In this document: one piece after another, positions 53,410 through 62,197 of the stretch | Layout: every line of letters starts with the position of its first letter | Numbering within the stretch: position 1 is the stretch's first letter | Origin: Thalassolituus oleivorans MIL-1 | Lineage (GTDB): Bacteria; Pseudomonadota; Gammaproteobacteria; Pseudomonadales; Oceanobacteraceae | Length of the DNA: 64,000 nucleotides | Reading direction: 5' to 3' | Assembly (NCBI RefSeq): GCF_000355675.1 | Contig: NC_020888.1 | Span: 3,083,501 to 3,147,500 of the forward strand | Position numbers and translations under genes: made by a program | The notes under the pieces: model-generated | What the model was told of the DNA's origin: nothing | Databases searched by the model: none | What the model saw: only the letters and a program-made list of their open reading frames with translations

Positions 53410-54796
53410 GACCTGGGTCTCCTACAACCAAAAATAAGCTAAAACCAACAACCAAAATTGGCCACATCAACCAACTACGCTCATTAAGCGCGCTACCAAA
53501 CCGAATATTTAACCAGTCGATCAAGTGCATAAATACCAGCCCGGTAACCACTAGTCCCAGCACCACTAGGCTACTTGCACTCGCCTCAACGCCAGTCGAC
53601 ATATGCATTTGCGTTAACATAGTCCAAGCGTTGTCGAACCCAGTAGCACGGAAGAATACCCAGCCAATCACGACTAAATAGAAAGTTACGAGTACTTTAA
53701 AAATACGCACTAGCCAATTGTTGCGGGCATCAACCCAGCGCCCGATGGCAGAGTAAGTTAACCAATGCGTTACACTAATAATAAAACCGTGCCATGCGCC
53801 CCAAATAACAAACGTCCACGCCGCGCCATGCCACAATCCCCCCAACAGCATAGTAATGAAGACGTTGCGGGTGCGATTGCCGTTACGATTCCCCCCCACC
53901 GAAATGTATAAGTAATCGCGTAGCCAGCTAGACAGAGAAATATGCCATCGACGCCAAAAATCGACTGGAGAGCTAGAGAAATACGGCAAGTTAAAGTTGA
54001 TGGGAATATGGAAGCCCATCAATAGCGCGATACCGATGGCGATATCTGTGTATCCGCTGAAATCCCCGTAAATTTGCGCACTAAACGCTAAAGCACCGAC
54101 CCATGCATCCAAACTACTGATTGGCGTGGTGGCGTCAAATGCAGAGGATGCTGGGCCTGCCATCATATCGGCCATGGTCTTTTTAATCAGACCTAACATG
54201 ATCAACATTAAACCATTACGAATATTCGCCATGGTCGGAATCGGTAGGTTATCCAGCTGCGGCAAAATATGCTGCGCACGAAGAATAGGACCAGCAACCA
54301 GCTGCGGAAAGAATGACAGTGCCGACAGAAAGGTGAGGAATCCGCGATGAGCTTTCATATTGCCGCGATAAACGTCAATGGTGTAGCTCATGCTCTGGAA
54401 GGTATAAAAAGAAATACCCACAGGTAAGATAATACTCAGCGTCGAAATGTGTGCGTCAACACCAAATAAACCAATGAAATCTTGGGTGCTTTGCAATACG
54501 AAATTGCTGTATTTGAAAATACCTAAAACCGATAAATTGATGAAAATACTGAGCATTAGCCAGCGTTTTTTTGTTACCGGATCATGATTATTACGTTCAA
54601 CAAAACCTGCAATCACGTAATCAGACAGTGCACTGAACACTAAAAGCGGTATAAAGGCGTAATTCCAAGCGCCGTAAAACACGAGACTACTGGCCAACAA
54701 CAACCAAAGTTGTTTTTTATGACTAGTGAATACGAAGTTATACAGAACAAAAAATATGGCAAAAAACCAAAAGAACTGCGGCGTATTAAATAGCAT
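53384..54796 (-). CDS. MBOAT-family O-acyltransferase (AlgI-like)
   Basis: 470 aa with about eleven membrane helices. Family landmarks are FYTFQSMSYTIDVYRG (about 131-146), FPQLVAGPILRA (about 162-173), DFWRRWHISLSSWLRDYLYI (about 281-300) and the catalytic His in LGGLWHGAAWTFVIWGAWHG (about 317-336). It moves an acyl group across the inner membrane for O-acetylation of an exopolysaccharide or similar polymer. No alginate genes are nearby. Confidence 0.92.
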   Translation of the reverse strand: MLFNTPQFFWFFAIFFVLYNFVFTSHKKQLWLLLASSLVFYGAWNYAFIPLLVFSALSDYVIAGFVERNNHDPVTKKRWLMLSIFINLSVLGIFKYSNFVLQSTQDFIGLFGVDAHISTLSIILPVGISFYTFQSMSYTIDVYRGNMKAHRGFLTFLSALSFFPQLVAGPILRAQHILPQLDNLPIPTMANIRNGLMLIMLGLIKKTMADMMAGPASSAFDATTPISSLDAWVGALAFSAQIYGDFSGYTDIAIGIALLMGFHIPINFNLPYFSSSPVDFWRRWHISLSSWLRDYLYISVGGNRNGNRTRNVFITMLLGGLWHGAAWTFVIWGAWHGFIISVTHWLTYSAIGRWVDARNNWLVRIFKVLVTFYLVVIGWVFFRATGFDNAWTMLTQMHMSTGVEASASSLVVLGLVVTGLVFMHLIDWLNIRFGSALNERSWLMWPILVVGFSLFLVVGDPGHDFIYFQF

Positions 54797-54870
54797 TATT
54801 ATTATTCTATTAGTGGCAAGAACTTAAGCAGTTGTGTGGACAAATTAACACAAAAAATGTTCAAAACATT

Positions 54871-54900
54871 CGCCGAGTGAGGCACTGCTACTGCTCGGCG
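54871..54900. repeat. Hairpin in the MBOAT gene leader
   Basis: CGCCGAG (54871-54877) and CTCGGCG (54894-54900) form a seven-pair stem with a 16-base loop, 75-104 bp before the MBOAT start on the minus strand. No T-run is next to it. The TATAATATTA that follows at 54905 may hold promoter elements. Confidence 0.4.
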
Positions 54901-54980
54901 AGAGTATAATATTATCCTTAGAAAATGAAGTGGCTATACCCATCTTTACCAATTTACGCCAGCCTTTGGCGCAAAAAACC

Positions 54981-55946
54981 TCATAACCACCTCATTCTAC
55001 GAAATAGTACAAGAAGACCCACTGCGATTGTTCCCATCACGCTTAAAAGAACATAGTAACCATTCGCCATATGCAATTCTGGGATGTGATCAAAGTTCAT
55101 TCCGTATAGGCCAGCTAAAAAACCTAATGGTATAAAAATCGCTGTAATCACAGTTAATACCTGCATGGTACGGTTTAACTGATGCGAAGAAATAGAAATA
55201 TAACCGTCGATTAAGTCACCACAAATATCGTAAAACATCTGCGCCATGGTATAGAGACGGTCGAAACGATCATGCAAGTCGTTAATCGAATGGCTCATTG
55301 CCTCATCGGTATAGGCAATTGAACTAAACTCATCACCGCGTAATTCATCGGTAATATTCTTGTGATAGTTGAACAACCGACGCAACTTCACCAAACGCGA
55401 GCGATAGAAAACCAGTTCTTTCATCAACTCATCACTACCGTGCTCTAACAAGGTGTCTTCGACATCACTCAGGCGGGCTTCAAACTCTAATAAACTTTCA
55501 AGATAAAGACCTGCGGAGGTATGCATAACTTTTAACGCTAAATGACCTGGGCCTGCTTTTAGTAACGCAGCACCTTGCTCATTAAAAAGACGTTCAACAC
55601 TGGTCGCTTCTTGCGGGTGTCGGGTGATCAACAACGTCGGGTTAATAAAAAACGCGATCGTTTGCGCCTCATGCTCAAGTTCCGAGTTAAAAGTGGCAAT
55701 ACCGCGATACAATACGAAAGTACTGTCATGGAATTGTTCAATCTTCGGTGGATGACGATCTCGCAGTGCGTCTTGAATGGCCAAAGGATGGCAACCAAGA
55801 GATTCCAAAATACTCGTTTCATCCGCTTTAGCTTCACTTTGTAAATCGACCCAAAGCATACCGCCCTGGGTTCGCCATAAATCAATTTGCTCACTGCCAC
55901 CCAAATGTTGGCTACCTTGCGGATCAAGTCGTAACGTTCTAATCAT
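54981..55946 (-). CDS. CorA-type divalent/heavy-metal cation transporter
   Basis: 321 aa, two-helix CorA layout: a large cytoplasmic funnel domain (about 1-255), then two C-terminal membrane helices (about 262-282, 292-313). The signature at the pore mouth is AGLYGMNFDHIPEL (about 276-289), with the GMN motif and an acidic following loop. It passes Mg2+, Co2+, Ni2+ or Zn2+ down or against the gradient; the substrate cannot be fixed from sequence, and some relatives are called ZntB. It is transcribed alone. Confidence 0.9.
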   Translation of the reverse strand: MIRTLRLDPQGSQHLGGSEQIDLWRTQGGMLWVDLQSEAKADETSILESLGCHPLAIQDALRDRHPPKIEQFHDSTFVLYRGIATFNSELEHEAQTIAFFINPTLLITRHPQEATSVERLFNEQGAALLKAGPGHLALKVMHTSAGLYLESLLEFEARLSDVEDTLLEHGSDELMKELVFYRSRLVKLRRLFNYHKNITDELRGDEFSSIAYTDEAMSHSINDLHDRFDRLYTMAQMFYDICGDLIDGYISISSHQLNRTMQVLTVITAIFIPLGFLAGLYGMNFDHIPELHMANGYYVLLSVMGTIAVGLLVLFRRMRWL

Positions 55947-55981
55947 AAAATATCCTTGTGTGCCGCATTGAAAATAAGACG

Positions 55982-58372
55982 TTAAAACAAATCTAACTGC
56001 TGCCCCGCGATGCGCAAAAAATCATCACCCGTAAACTGAAAAATAGCATCGGCGATAGGCGCTAGCTGTTTTTCTAAGTAGTGCCCATAGTCCACTAGTG
56101 ACCGTTGAATTTCCACTGGCTCGGGGCCGTTAATAGTAATTTTGTAAGAAATCCAACCACCACGGTCACTGAACCTTGGTTTCAGCCCTTGCTGCTCGCG
56201 CCACGCATCTAACAAGCTAGCTGCACGTGCATGTGGCGGACGGTTCTTTTGATATAAGGGCAGAGGCCGCCGCAAGCGTTTACGATAAATCAATAAGTCA
56301 TCGCGTTGGCCCGTCAACAAGGCATTAACCTGCTCGCGCAACCAGTCCTCATAAGGTTCAGCAAAGAACACTCTTCGATACAGTTCGCGTTGAAACTGAC
56401 GTGCCAGCGGTGTCCAATCGGTGCGCACCGCTTCTAGCCCTTTAAACACCATCTCAGCCTTGCCGGCGGTTTCAATGAGCCCGGCATAACGCTTTTTACT
56501 GCCCGTTTCTTCACCCCGAATAGAGGGCATAAAAAATCGACGATAGTGAGTTTCGTATTCCATCTCCAGATGGCTCTCAACGCCCCATTGCGCCTGCAAT
56601 TCTTGCTTAAACCACACATTAAGATCACGTACTAACTGCTTACCGATGACATCGGCTTCATCGTTAGTGACACTTTTTTTAAGCCACACAAAAACCGAAT
56701 CGGTATCACCATAAATGACGTCGTAACCCTGCTGAGCAATCCAGCGGGAGCTTTGCTGAATAATGTCGTGGCTGCGCTTAGTAATAGATGCCGATAAGCG
56801 CGTATCGTAAAACCGACACCCATCAGATCCCAGCACGCCATAGCAGGACGCCATAATCACTTTGATCGCCTGCGATAACGCTCGGTTCCCTTGCTGTTTG
56901 GCAAGATCACGGCGCTCGCCTAAGTGGCGAATCAGATCTGGCAATATGTGCCGTTGCTGATGAAATTGGGCGGCAAAATAACCGGGAACCACTGTCTCTT
57001 TGGTCGCGCCTCCCGCTTCGTAAGCGGCCAAACCTTCCACCAGCCCCATAGGATCCACTTTAAAAGTACGAATAATCGACGGATACAGACTTTTAAAATC
57101 CAAGACCAATACGTGTTCAAATAACCCAGGACGCGAATCCATAACGTAGCCGCCTGGGCTTTTTTCGGCGCTGTAACCTTCACCTAAGTTTGGTGCAACA
57201 TAGCCTGCACGATGCAAGCGCGGTAAGTACATGTTCTCGAATGCCGCAACCGAACCGCCCATACGATCCAAAGGTAATCCGGTCATATGAGCACGTTCGA
57301 TCATAAAATTGAACAAATCAGCCTTCTCGAAAATACGCCACACCAATTCACAGTCTTTGAGGTTATAGCGCGCAAGAGCAGGTTTATCGTCGATAAAAAG
57401 TCGCTCAATATCGCCACCGCGATCATCCCCATGGAGTAACTTGCCATCACCGAGAAAATGCTCGGCAACATCATTCAGGGCGAAGCTTTCAAACTGATAG
57501 GTGGCGTTGCGCATGCACTCAATGCCATCCATCACCACCCGTCCGGGAATATGCAGATAGATACGATCCGGTTGATTAGCAGGTACACGCCATTGCAGCT
57601 CGCTACCATCACGACCCAAGGTAAAAGCAATGCCGTGTTGGTGATATTTACGCCGTAGGAAATCCATATCAAATTGGATCACGTTCCAACCTATCAACAC
57701 ATCAGGATCACACGCTTGGATGTAGGTTAAAAACGCGCGCAATAACGCCGGTTCATCGGCCACCAGCGTGACCTCGTCATTACTTTGATCAGGATCACCA
57801 ATCATCAACACGAGGGACTCATGCGGCTGATAGCAAGCAATCGAAAATAACCGATCGGGCTCGCCGTTACGCGGAAAGGAGGTTTCGATATCAATCGACA
57901 CACAGCGCAACGACGGCTGATACCGCGTCGGCATGATACGAACGCCCTCGATGTCGGCAAAATGAGCACCTTGGCGCCAGTGTCCATGCAACTCGGCAGC
58001 TCCGTATACAAAGCGCTCCATCAAATAGCGATCCGTAGGGCGTATGTCGACTTCACGACACACCACGCCTTGTTCACGCATTAGATCGCGCCAGCGATAT
58101 AGCAAACCAGATGGTAAGTAACAGGCTGCGGCCGCTTCTCCATCAAACGAGCGCATCGGAACTGGTTTAACCGTTACCGGCCAACCCAGTGTGGTTGCGG
58201 CATTTTGCGCGCGCTCCGCTGCTACCGCCGGAATAAAGCATACGACCGGCTGAGTAATAACCGTGCGCACTGGCCCCCGAGGGGTTTGCCACCAATACGT
58301 TAGCAAGGTGGTTTCGCCCTCGTCATGCCAACGGCTGGTCAATAAAAATGCGGAATGCGACCCAGAAATCAC
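55982..58372 (-). CDS. polB: DNA polymerase II (B-family)
   Basis: 796 aa, GTG start with AGG six bases upstream. Exonuclease motifs are SIDIETSF (about 152-159) and VIQFDMDFLRRK (about 223-234). Polymerase motifs are LDFKSLYPSIIRTF (A), KVIMASCYGVLGS (B) and IYGDTDSVFVWL (C), in the right order. It acts in replication restart and translesion synthesis. Unlike dinB in this window, no CTGT-N8-ACAG operator is visible in its short upstream region, so SOS control is not supported. Confidence 0.96.
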   Translation of the reverse strand: MISGSHSAFLLTSRWHDEGETTLLTYWWQTPRGPVRTVITQPVVCFIPAVAAERAQNAATTLGWPVTVKPVPMRSFDGEAAAACYLPSGLLYRWRDLMREQGVVCREVDIRPTDRYLMERFVYGAAELHGHWRQGAHFADIEGVRIMPTRYQPSLRCVSIDIETSFPRNGEPDRLFSIACYQPHESLVLMIGDPDQSNDEVTLVADEPALLRAFLTYIQACDPDVLIGWNVIQFDMDFLRRKYHQHGIAFTLGRDGSELQWRVPANQPDRIYLHIPGRVVMDGIECMRNATYQFESFALNDVAEHFLGDGKLLHGDDRGGDIERLFIDDKPALARYNLKDCELVWRIFEKADLFNFMIERAHMTGLPLDRMGGSVAAFENMYLPRLHRAGYVAPNLGEGYSAEKSPGGYVMDSRPGLFEHVLVLDFKSLYPSIIRTFKVDPMGLVEGLAAYEAGGATKETVVPGYFAAQFHQQRHILPDLIRHLGERRDLAKQQGNRALSQAIKVIMASCYGVLGSDGCRFYDTRLSASITKRSHDIIQQSSRWIAQQGYDVIYGDTDSVFVWLKKSVTNDEADVIGKQLVRDLNVWFKQELQAQWGVESHLEMEYETHYRRFFMPSIRGEETGSKKRYAGLIETAGKAEMVFKGLEAVRTDWTPLARQFQRELYRRVFFAEPYEDWLREQVNALLTGQRDDLLIYRKRLRRPLPLYQKNRPPHARAASLLDAWREQQGLKPRFSDRGGWISYKITINGPEPVEIQRSLVDYGHYLEKQLAPIADAIFQFTGDDFLRIAGQQLDLF

Positions 58373-58446
58373 GGGAACCTATTTTTCTTTCTATACTAGA
58401 AGCGCGCAGTCTAAGTTATGGCGCGCATCAACAAAAGGAAACGAGT

Positions 58447-58788
58447 ATGACCACACCGCAAATCAGCCAAGATCCACTCTACCAAATGCTGCGTCATGAC
58501 GATGTCGAGGGTTTTAACCGCGCACGCCAAGCAGGCACGGCTTGCGATCTTAGAGGGTGTGATTTACGTGGCTTAGATTTACGTAAACTCGAGTTAGCGG
58601 GCATGGATCTAACCGATGCCTATTTTCGGGGAGCAGATCTGCGCGGTATCGACTTTCGCGGCTGTCGATTGGATGGAGCGAGCCTTGCTGATGCCAAAAT
58701 CAGCGGCTGTTATTTTCCCGTAGAGATTCGCGCTGAAGAAATATTTCTGTCGGTCAGTCACGGCATACGATTGCGTCACCCTGAGTAA
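58447..58788 (+). CDS. Pentapeptide-repeat protein
   Basis: 113 aa from the ATG at 58447 (AAAGGAAAC upstream). About eight pentapeptide units with central Leu/Phe are visible from residue 33 to 88 (CDLRGCDLRGLDLRKLELAG, then ADLRGIDFRGCRLDGASL), which fold as a right-handed quadrilateral beta-helix. It is too short for a gyrase-protecting Qnr protein (about 220 residues), so its role is open. It is divergent from polB. Confidence 0.85.
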   Translation: MTTPQISQDPLYQMLRHDDVEGFNRARQAGTACDLRGCDLRGLDLRKLELAGMDLTDAYFRGADLRGIDFRGCRLDGASLADAKISGCYFPVEIRAEEIFLSVSHGIRLRHPE

Positions 58789-58938
58789 CCTTCCGGTTAC
58801 AATCGTGTACTTTGTGTGATCAAGTTATCATCCTGCAGCGCCAACATAAGACCAACGTAGGACATGGTCTAATTTTGCGGTACATTCGAGTCTATTGATT
58901 GAATTGCCCATTAGAGGCAAAGGCAACGAGGACTTCCT

Positions 58939-59742
58939 ATGTACCTGAGTGGACAACCATCTCCCAGCACCGCTGAACTATTAAGTCGGATGCAGTATTT
59001 AACCCAACAGCTGCTCAAAGATTTTGATGCTAATGAGGCATCCGTTACCTTAGAAGGCATAGATGACCTCTACGATTACTTTGATCGCGACAAGTTGTTT
59101 ATCGTGCAAGATGGCATGCTTCATCTCAGTAAAAACGGCCAAACTCTCGCCAGTTTCGAAGAAGGTGATCTTGTTGGCGTAAGCCATTCATTCCATATGC
59201 AAGTACCGATATTACGTACCGACGAATATGTTGAATTAGTACCCATTGATCGCGACGACTTCCTGCGCCACATATATTCCGACAAACGTCGTCAGCATTT
59301 TTGGAGCCATTACCTAATCTGTCAGAATGCACTTTTACTCAATTACCTCAGTGACCAAGCACGACAAGAAGTGAAGCCAACGGCTGGATTCCAAAATTTC
59401 AGCGCTGGTGAAGTAATCATTAAACAAGGTGACGTCGGTGATCACGTTTACACCATCATTAGCGGCGAAGCTGATGTATTTGTCGATAATGTCAAAGTTG
59501 GGATATTAAGCGAAGATGAAGTCTTTGGTGCAATGGCAGCGTTCACACGCGAACCGCGCACTGCAAGTGTTATTGCTGCAAATCACTGCACGGTTATGGC
59601 CGTTCCACAAGATGATTTCGTCGTGTTAATCGAAGCTCAGCCAAAAGCTGCTGTAAATCTAATCGAGAACTTAGCACGTCGCATTACCATTATGAATCAG
59701 CAACTTATCGAGCTTTCTGGACAGGGGCATCCAAGAGAATAA
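58939..59742 (+). CDS. Cyclic-nucleotide-binding-domain protein
   Basis: 267 aa with one clear CNMP-binding domain near the C-terminus (about 150-260). It has GEVIIKQGDVGDHVYTIISG and the phosphate-binding cassette VFGAMAAFTREPRTASVIA, in which Arg contacts the cyclic phosphate. An N-terminal domain (about 1-130) also has a cupin-like pattern (FIVQDGMLHLSKNGQTLASF) and may be a decayed second copy. There is no HTH, so it is not a Crp-type regulator. It is likely a cAMP- or c-di-nucleotide-responsive adaptor. The candidate sRNA promoter begins about 30 bp after its stop. Confidence 0.85.
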   Translation: MYLSGQPSPSTAELLSRMQYLTQQLLKDFDANEASVTLEGIDDLYDYFDRDKLFIVQDGMLHLSKNGQTLASFEEGDLVGVSHSFHMQVPILRTDEYVELVPIDRDDFLRHIYSDKRRQHFWSHYLICQNALLLNYLSDQARQEVKPTAGFQNFSAGEVIIKQGDVGDHVYTIISGEADVFVDNVKVGILSEDEVFGAMAAFTREPRTASVIAANHCTVMAVPQDDFVVLIEAQPKAAVNLIENLARRITIMNQQLIELSGQGHPRE

Positions 59743-59772
59743 ATGCCCTTTAACGATTTACATGCATTTATT

Positions 59773-59813
59773 TGAGAATCATTCTTGACAACATAAATGA
59801 GAATCAATACTAT
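59773..59813 (+). promoter_or_regulatory. Sigma-70 promoter overlapped by two Fur boxes
   Basis: TTGACA (59785-59790), 17 bp, TACTAT (59808-59813) is close to the consensus sigma-70 promoter. TGAGAATCATTCTTG (59773-59787) and TGAGAATCAATACTA (59798-59812) are two copies of the Fur 7-1-7 half-site theme (TGATAATNATTATCA), covering the -35 and the -10. Fur with iron bound should block this promoter. No protein gene follows in this direction. Confidence 0.8.
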
Positions 59814-59819
59814 TTACAT

Positions 59820-59955
59820 ATCGACATCAGAGATGGTGTCGGTGTCAACATTCTAGCTCTTGAGCATGAATGGTGATCTCTCTCATCTAGGGTCAGTGAG
59901 CGCTGACCCGTGCTAATCACGGTTGCTTTGCCCCTCTTTTGAGGGGCGTTTTTTT
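59820..59955 (+). ncRNA. Candidate Fur-repressed small RNA (RyhB/PrrF-like role)
   Basis: From the predicted start (about 59820) to the terminator there are about 135 nt without a convincing ORF. Stem-loops seen: GACATC with GGTGTC (59823-59840), GGGTCAG with CTGACCC (59890-59909), CCGTG with CACGG (59908-59922), and the terminator CCCCTC with GAGGGG (59931-59946). Upstream promoter and Fur sites, and the short size, match iron-starvation sRNAs that silence iron-rich proteins. A 16-codon ORF from ATGAATGG (about 59868) cannot be excluded as a small peptide. Confidence 0.7.
59931..59955 (+). terminator. Rho-independent terminator of the candidate sRNA
   Basis: CCCCTC (59931-59936), loop TTTT, GAGGGG (59941-59946), then CG and seven T. 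On the other strand no T-run follows, so it serves plus-strand transcripts only, not the convergent ABC genes. Confidence 0.9.
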
Positions 59956-59977
59956 ATCCGCAATTTATGCCTCTCAG

Positions 59978-60736
59978 TTAGCGCCAACCTAGCCAGCCGT
60001 GATCAAGATACGTTTCTACCTGAAATACCCGGCTTACCTGTTCAGCGTTCAATACCTGCTCCGCGCTACCATCGGCGACCAACTCGCCACAACACATCAT
60101 TAGTACTCGATCGGCATGCTGACGCGCCATATTAAGATCATGCACCACCATTAACACACTTTTACCTTGGGCGGTTATGGCACGTATTTGCTGTAAGCAC
60201 TGGTGCTGATGACGTAAATCCAGTGCGCTTAAGGGTTCATCTAATAGCCATAAGATGCTCTGTGCTTGCTGCATCTGTACCCAACTACGTGCAAGCTGAC
60301 AGCGCTGCTGCTCACCACCAGATAAACGTCGAACATCGTGCTCTGCTAAGTAATCTATATCCCATCCCTGCAATGCTGCCTTAACTTGCTGACGCAGTGT
60401 CACCATTGACGTGCTGTGCGCCAACCCCCCTAGGCTTACGACATCACGTACGGTTAAGGGAAAATTCATAGATGACAACTGTGGTACAAAAGTCACATGT
60501 TCCGCCCAAGCATTGCGCGGCCAAGTATGGGTAGCGCGCTGTAATACGGCAACACTTCCGGCATCGCCGCGTTGTAATCCAGCCAGCATAGATAATAAGG
60601 TCGACTTACCGGCTCCATTTGGGCCGACTAACATGATCAGCTCGCCCGCTTTAACGTCGAACGACACCTGATTGACTAAAGCCGCGCCGCCACGATGCAA
60701 GCTAAGACCTTCAACCGTAAGTAAAGAGGCACTCAT
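59978..60736 (-). CDS. Haem/corrinoid/siderophore-type ABC transporter ATP-binding protein
   Basis: 252 aa with Walker A LVGPNGAGKST (about 36-46), Q-loop in VPQLSSMNF, signature LSGGEQQRCQLARSW (about 140-154), Walker B ILWLLDEPLSALD (about 162-174) and the His switch. It most resembles HmuV/BtuD. It drives the FecCD-type permease, which it overlaps by 4 bp. No periplasmic binding protein or TonB receptor lies beside it, so the cargo (haem, vitamin B12 or siderophore) stays open. Confidence 0.85.
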   Translation of the reverse strand: MSASLLTVEGLSLHRGGAALVNQVSFDVKAGELIMLVGPNGAGKSTLLSMLAGLQRGDAGSVAVLQRATHTWPRNAWAEHVTFVPQLSSMNFPLTVRDVVSLGGLAHSTSMVTLRQQVKAALQGWDIDYLAEHDVRRLSGGEQQRCQLARSWVQMQQAQSILWLLDEPLSALDLRHQHQCLQQIRAITAQGKSVLMVVHDLNMARQHADRVLMMCCGELVADGSAEQVLNAEQVSRVFQVETYLDHGWLGWR

Positions 60737-61737
60737 GGCATGCGCCTCTTTTCGCGCAGCAACAGGCCAATAAATACCGGCGCTCCCAGTAACGTAGTGA
60801 CGATGCCGATAGGTAGCTCAGCGGGCGCAACTAACGTTCTGGCCGCCATATCAGCCAGTACCACTAAACAACCACCGAAAATGATCGCAAGTGGCAACAC
60901 TCGCGTATGAGTGGCCCCTGTTAGCAGGCGTGCAATATGGGGGCTAATCAAACCAACAAAACCGATTACGCCACTAGCGCATACTGCAATGCCAACCAGC
61001 AAGGCGACCCATAACACAGCAAGCCATTGCATACGCACAACCGAAATACCCATAGAGCGCGCTTCTACCTCTCCTAGTAACAAAGCATCAAGGGTGCGTA
61101 ACCGAGGTCGCCAAAAAACAATAGCCGCCACCAACGCGGCAAATAAGGCGCTATTCCAACGCCAATTAGCACCCGACAAACTACCAAGCGACCAAAAGGT
61201 AATTTGACGCAACGCACTGTCGGTTGCCATATACGACATCAAACCAATTAAGGCGCTGGCCAAGACGTTTACTGAGATACCCGCCAATATAAGAAAACTC
61301 ATGGCATGAATCGAAGCGCCCCGCAGCCCTAACTGCATCACCACCAATAGGGCAACAGCCCCACCAATAAACGCTGCTAACGGCTGGCCCCACATAGACA
61401 AAGACAAACTCGACGCAAACACTAAATACACTGCAGCACCCACCGCAGCACCACCCGATACTCCGATCAATCCGGGATCAGCCAGTGGATTGCGCACAAC
61501 GCCCTGAATTAACACTCCGCCTGCGGATAACGCTGCACCAATTAAAAAGGCCATCACGACACGCGGGAACCGCACTTGCCACAATACGGTCTGACCGGCA
61601 TCCGAATTTAACAACCACGACCATTCGCCACCGCCCGTTAGCAGCCCAGCAAGAACCACCAAGGGCGGTAGCAGTAGGCACAAGGGCAAGATATGCTGTC
61701 GACGTAGCAGAGTCGTGCTACCCATTTTTGCAATCAA
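60733..61737 (-). CDS. FecCD/HmuU/BtuC-type ABC transporter permease
   Basis: 334 aa from a TTG (AAGG about nine bases upstream); an ATG at 61725 would lose four residues. About ten membrane helices and the family pattern are seen: RFPRVVMAFLIGAALSAGGV (about 53-72), LIQGVVRNPLADPGLIGVSG (about 74-93) and GFVGLISPHIARLL (about 252-265), the coupling-helix region. It is the membrane half of the transporter with the ATPase downstream. It is divergent from the Rieske gene. Confidence 0.88.
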   Translation of the reverse strand: MIAKMGSTTLLRRQHILPLCLLLPPLVVLAGLLTGGGEWSWLLNSDAGQTVLWQVRFPRVVMAFLIGAALSAGGVLIQGVVRNPLADPGLIGVSGGAAVGAAVYLVFASSLSLSMWGQPLAAFIGGAVALLVVMQLGLRGASIHAMSFLILAGISVNVLASALIGLMSYMATDSALRQITFWSLGSLSGANWRWNSALFAALVAAIVFWRPRLRTLDALLLGEVEARSMGISVVRMQWLAVLWVALLVGIAVCASGVIGFVGLISPHIARLLTGATHTRVLPLAIIFGGCLVVLADMAARTLVAPAELPIGIVTTLLGAPVFIGLLLREKRRMP

Positions 61738-61814
61738 AACAATTAACCTTAAAACTGGTGACAGCCATTATGGCGAGCCGGTGATAACAGCAACATCAAG
61801 TATAGAGAACCATT

Positions 61815-62147
61815 ATGCGGGCATTGTGCCACATCGACACTATTCAGGAAGGGGCAAGCAAGGGATTTGAACTCGATGGTGTTCATCTTTTTGTGGTTCG
61901 TCATCAAGGACAGGTGTATGCCTATCGTAATCAATGCCCTCACCTTGGCATACAGCTTGAGTGGCAAGACGACCAATTTCTAGATGCCGATGGCTGCTTA
62001 ATTCAATGCGCGATGCATGGGGCGTTATTTTTGATCGACAACGGCGAGTGCATTTCTGGCCCGTGTACAGGGCAGTCGCTAAAAACGATTAAATGCGAAG
62101 TAAAGGCAGGAGAAATCAACATAGAATGGCCACTCGCCACAAACTAG
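61815..62147 (+). CDS. Rieske [2Fe-2S] ferredoxin-like protein
   Basis: 110 aa, one Rieske domain. Cluster ligands are in NQCPHLGIQLEW (Cys and His about 40 and 42) and IQCAMHGALF (Cys and His about 62 and 65), with spacing of the NirD/ferredoxin subgroup. No signal peptide. It carries electrons to an unknown oxygenase or reductase. It shares a short divergent promoter region with the ABC permease gene. Confidence 0.9.
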   Translation: MRALCHIDTIQEGASKGFELDGVHLFVVRHQGQVYAYRNQCPHLGIQLEWQDDQFLDADGCLIQCAMHGALFLIDNGECISGPCTGQSLKTIKCEVKAGEINIEWPLATN

Positions 62148-62179
62148 TGGCAAGCAGACTTTCAACTATTCAAACCATC

Positions 62180-62197
62180 AAAGACATTAGTCTTTTT
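62180..62197 (+). terminator. Weak terminator after the Rieske gene
   Basis: AAAGAC (62180-62185), loop ATTA, GTCTTT (62190-62195), followed by TT. It overlaps the stop codon of the convergent GNAT-nitrilase gene. The stem is short, so efficiency is uncertain. Confidence 0.4.

Noticed and set aside
54905..54920. Second Fur-type or sRNA promoter before the MBOAT gene
   Set aside because: TATAATATTA resembles a -10 element but no -35, operator or terminator goes with it.
58447..58788. Qnr-type quinolone-resistance protein
   Set aside because: Has pentapeptide repeats but is only 113 residues with about eight units, half of what a gyrase-mimicking protein needs.
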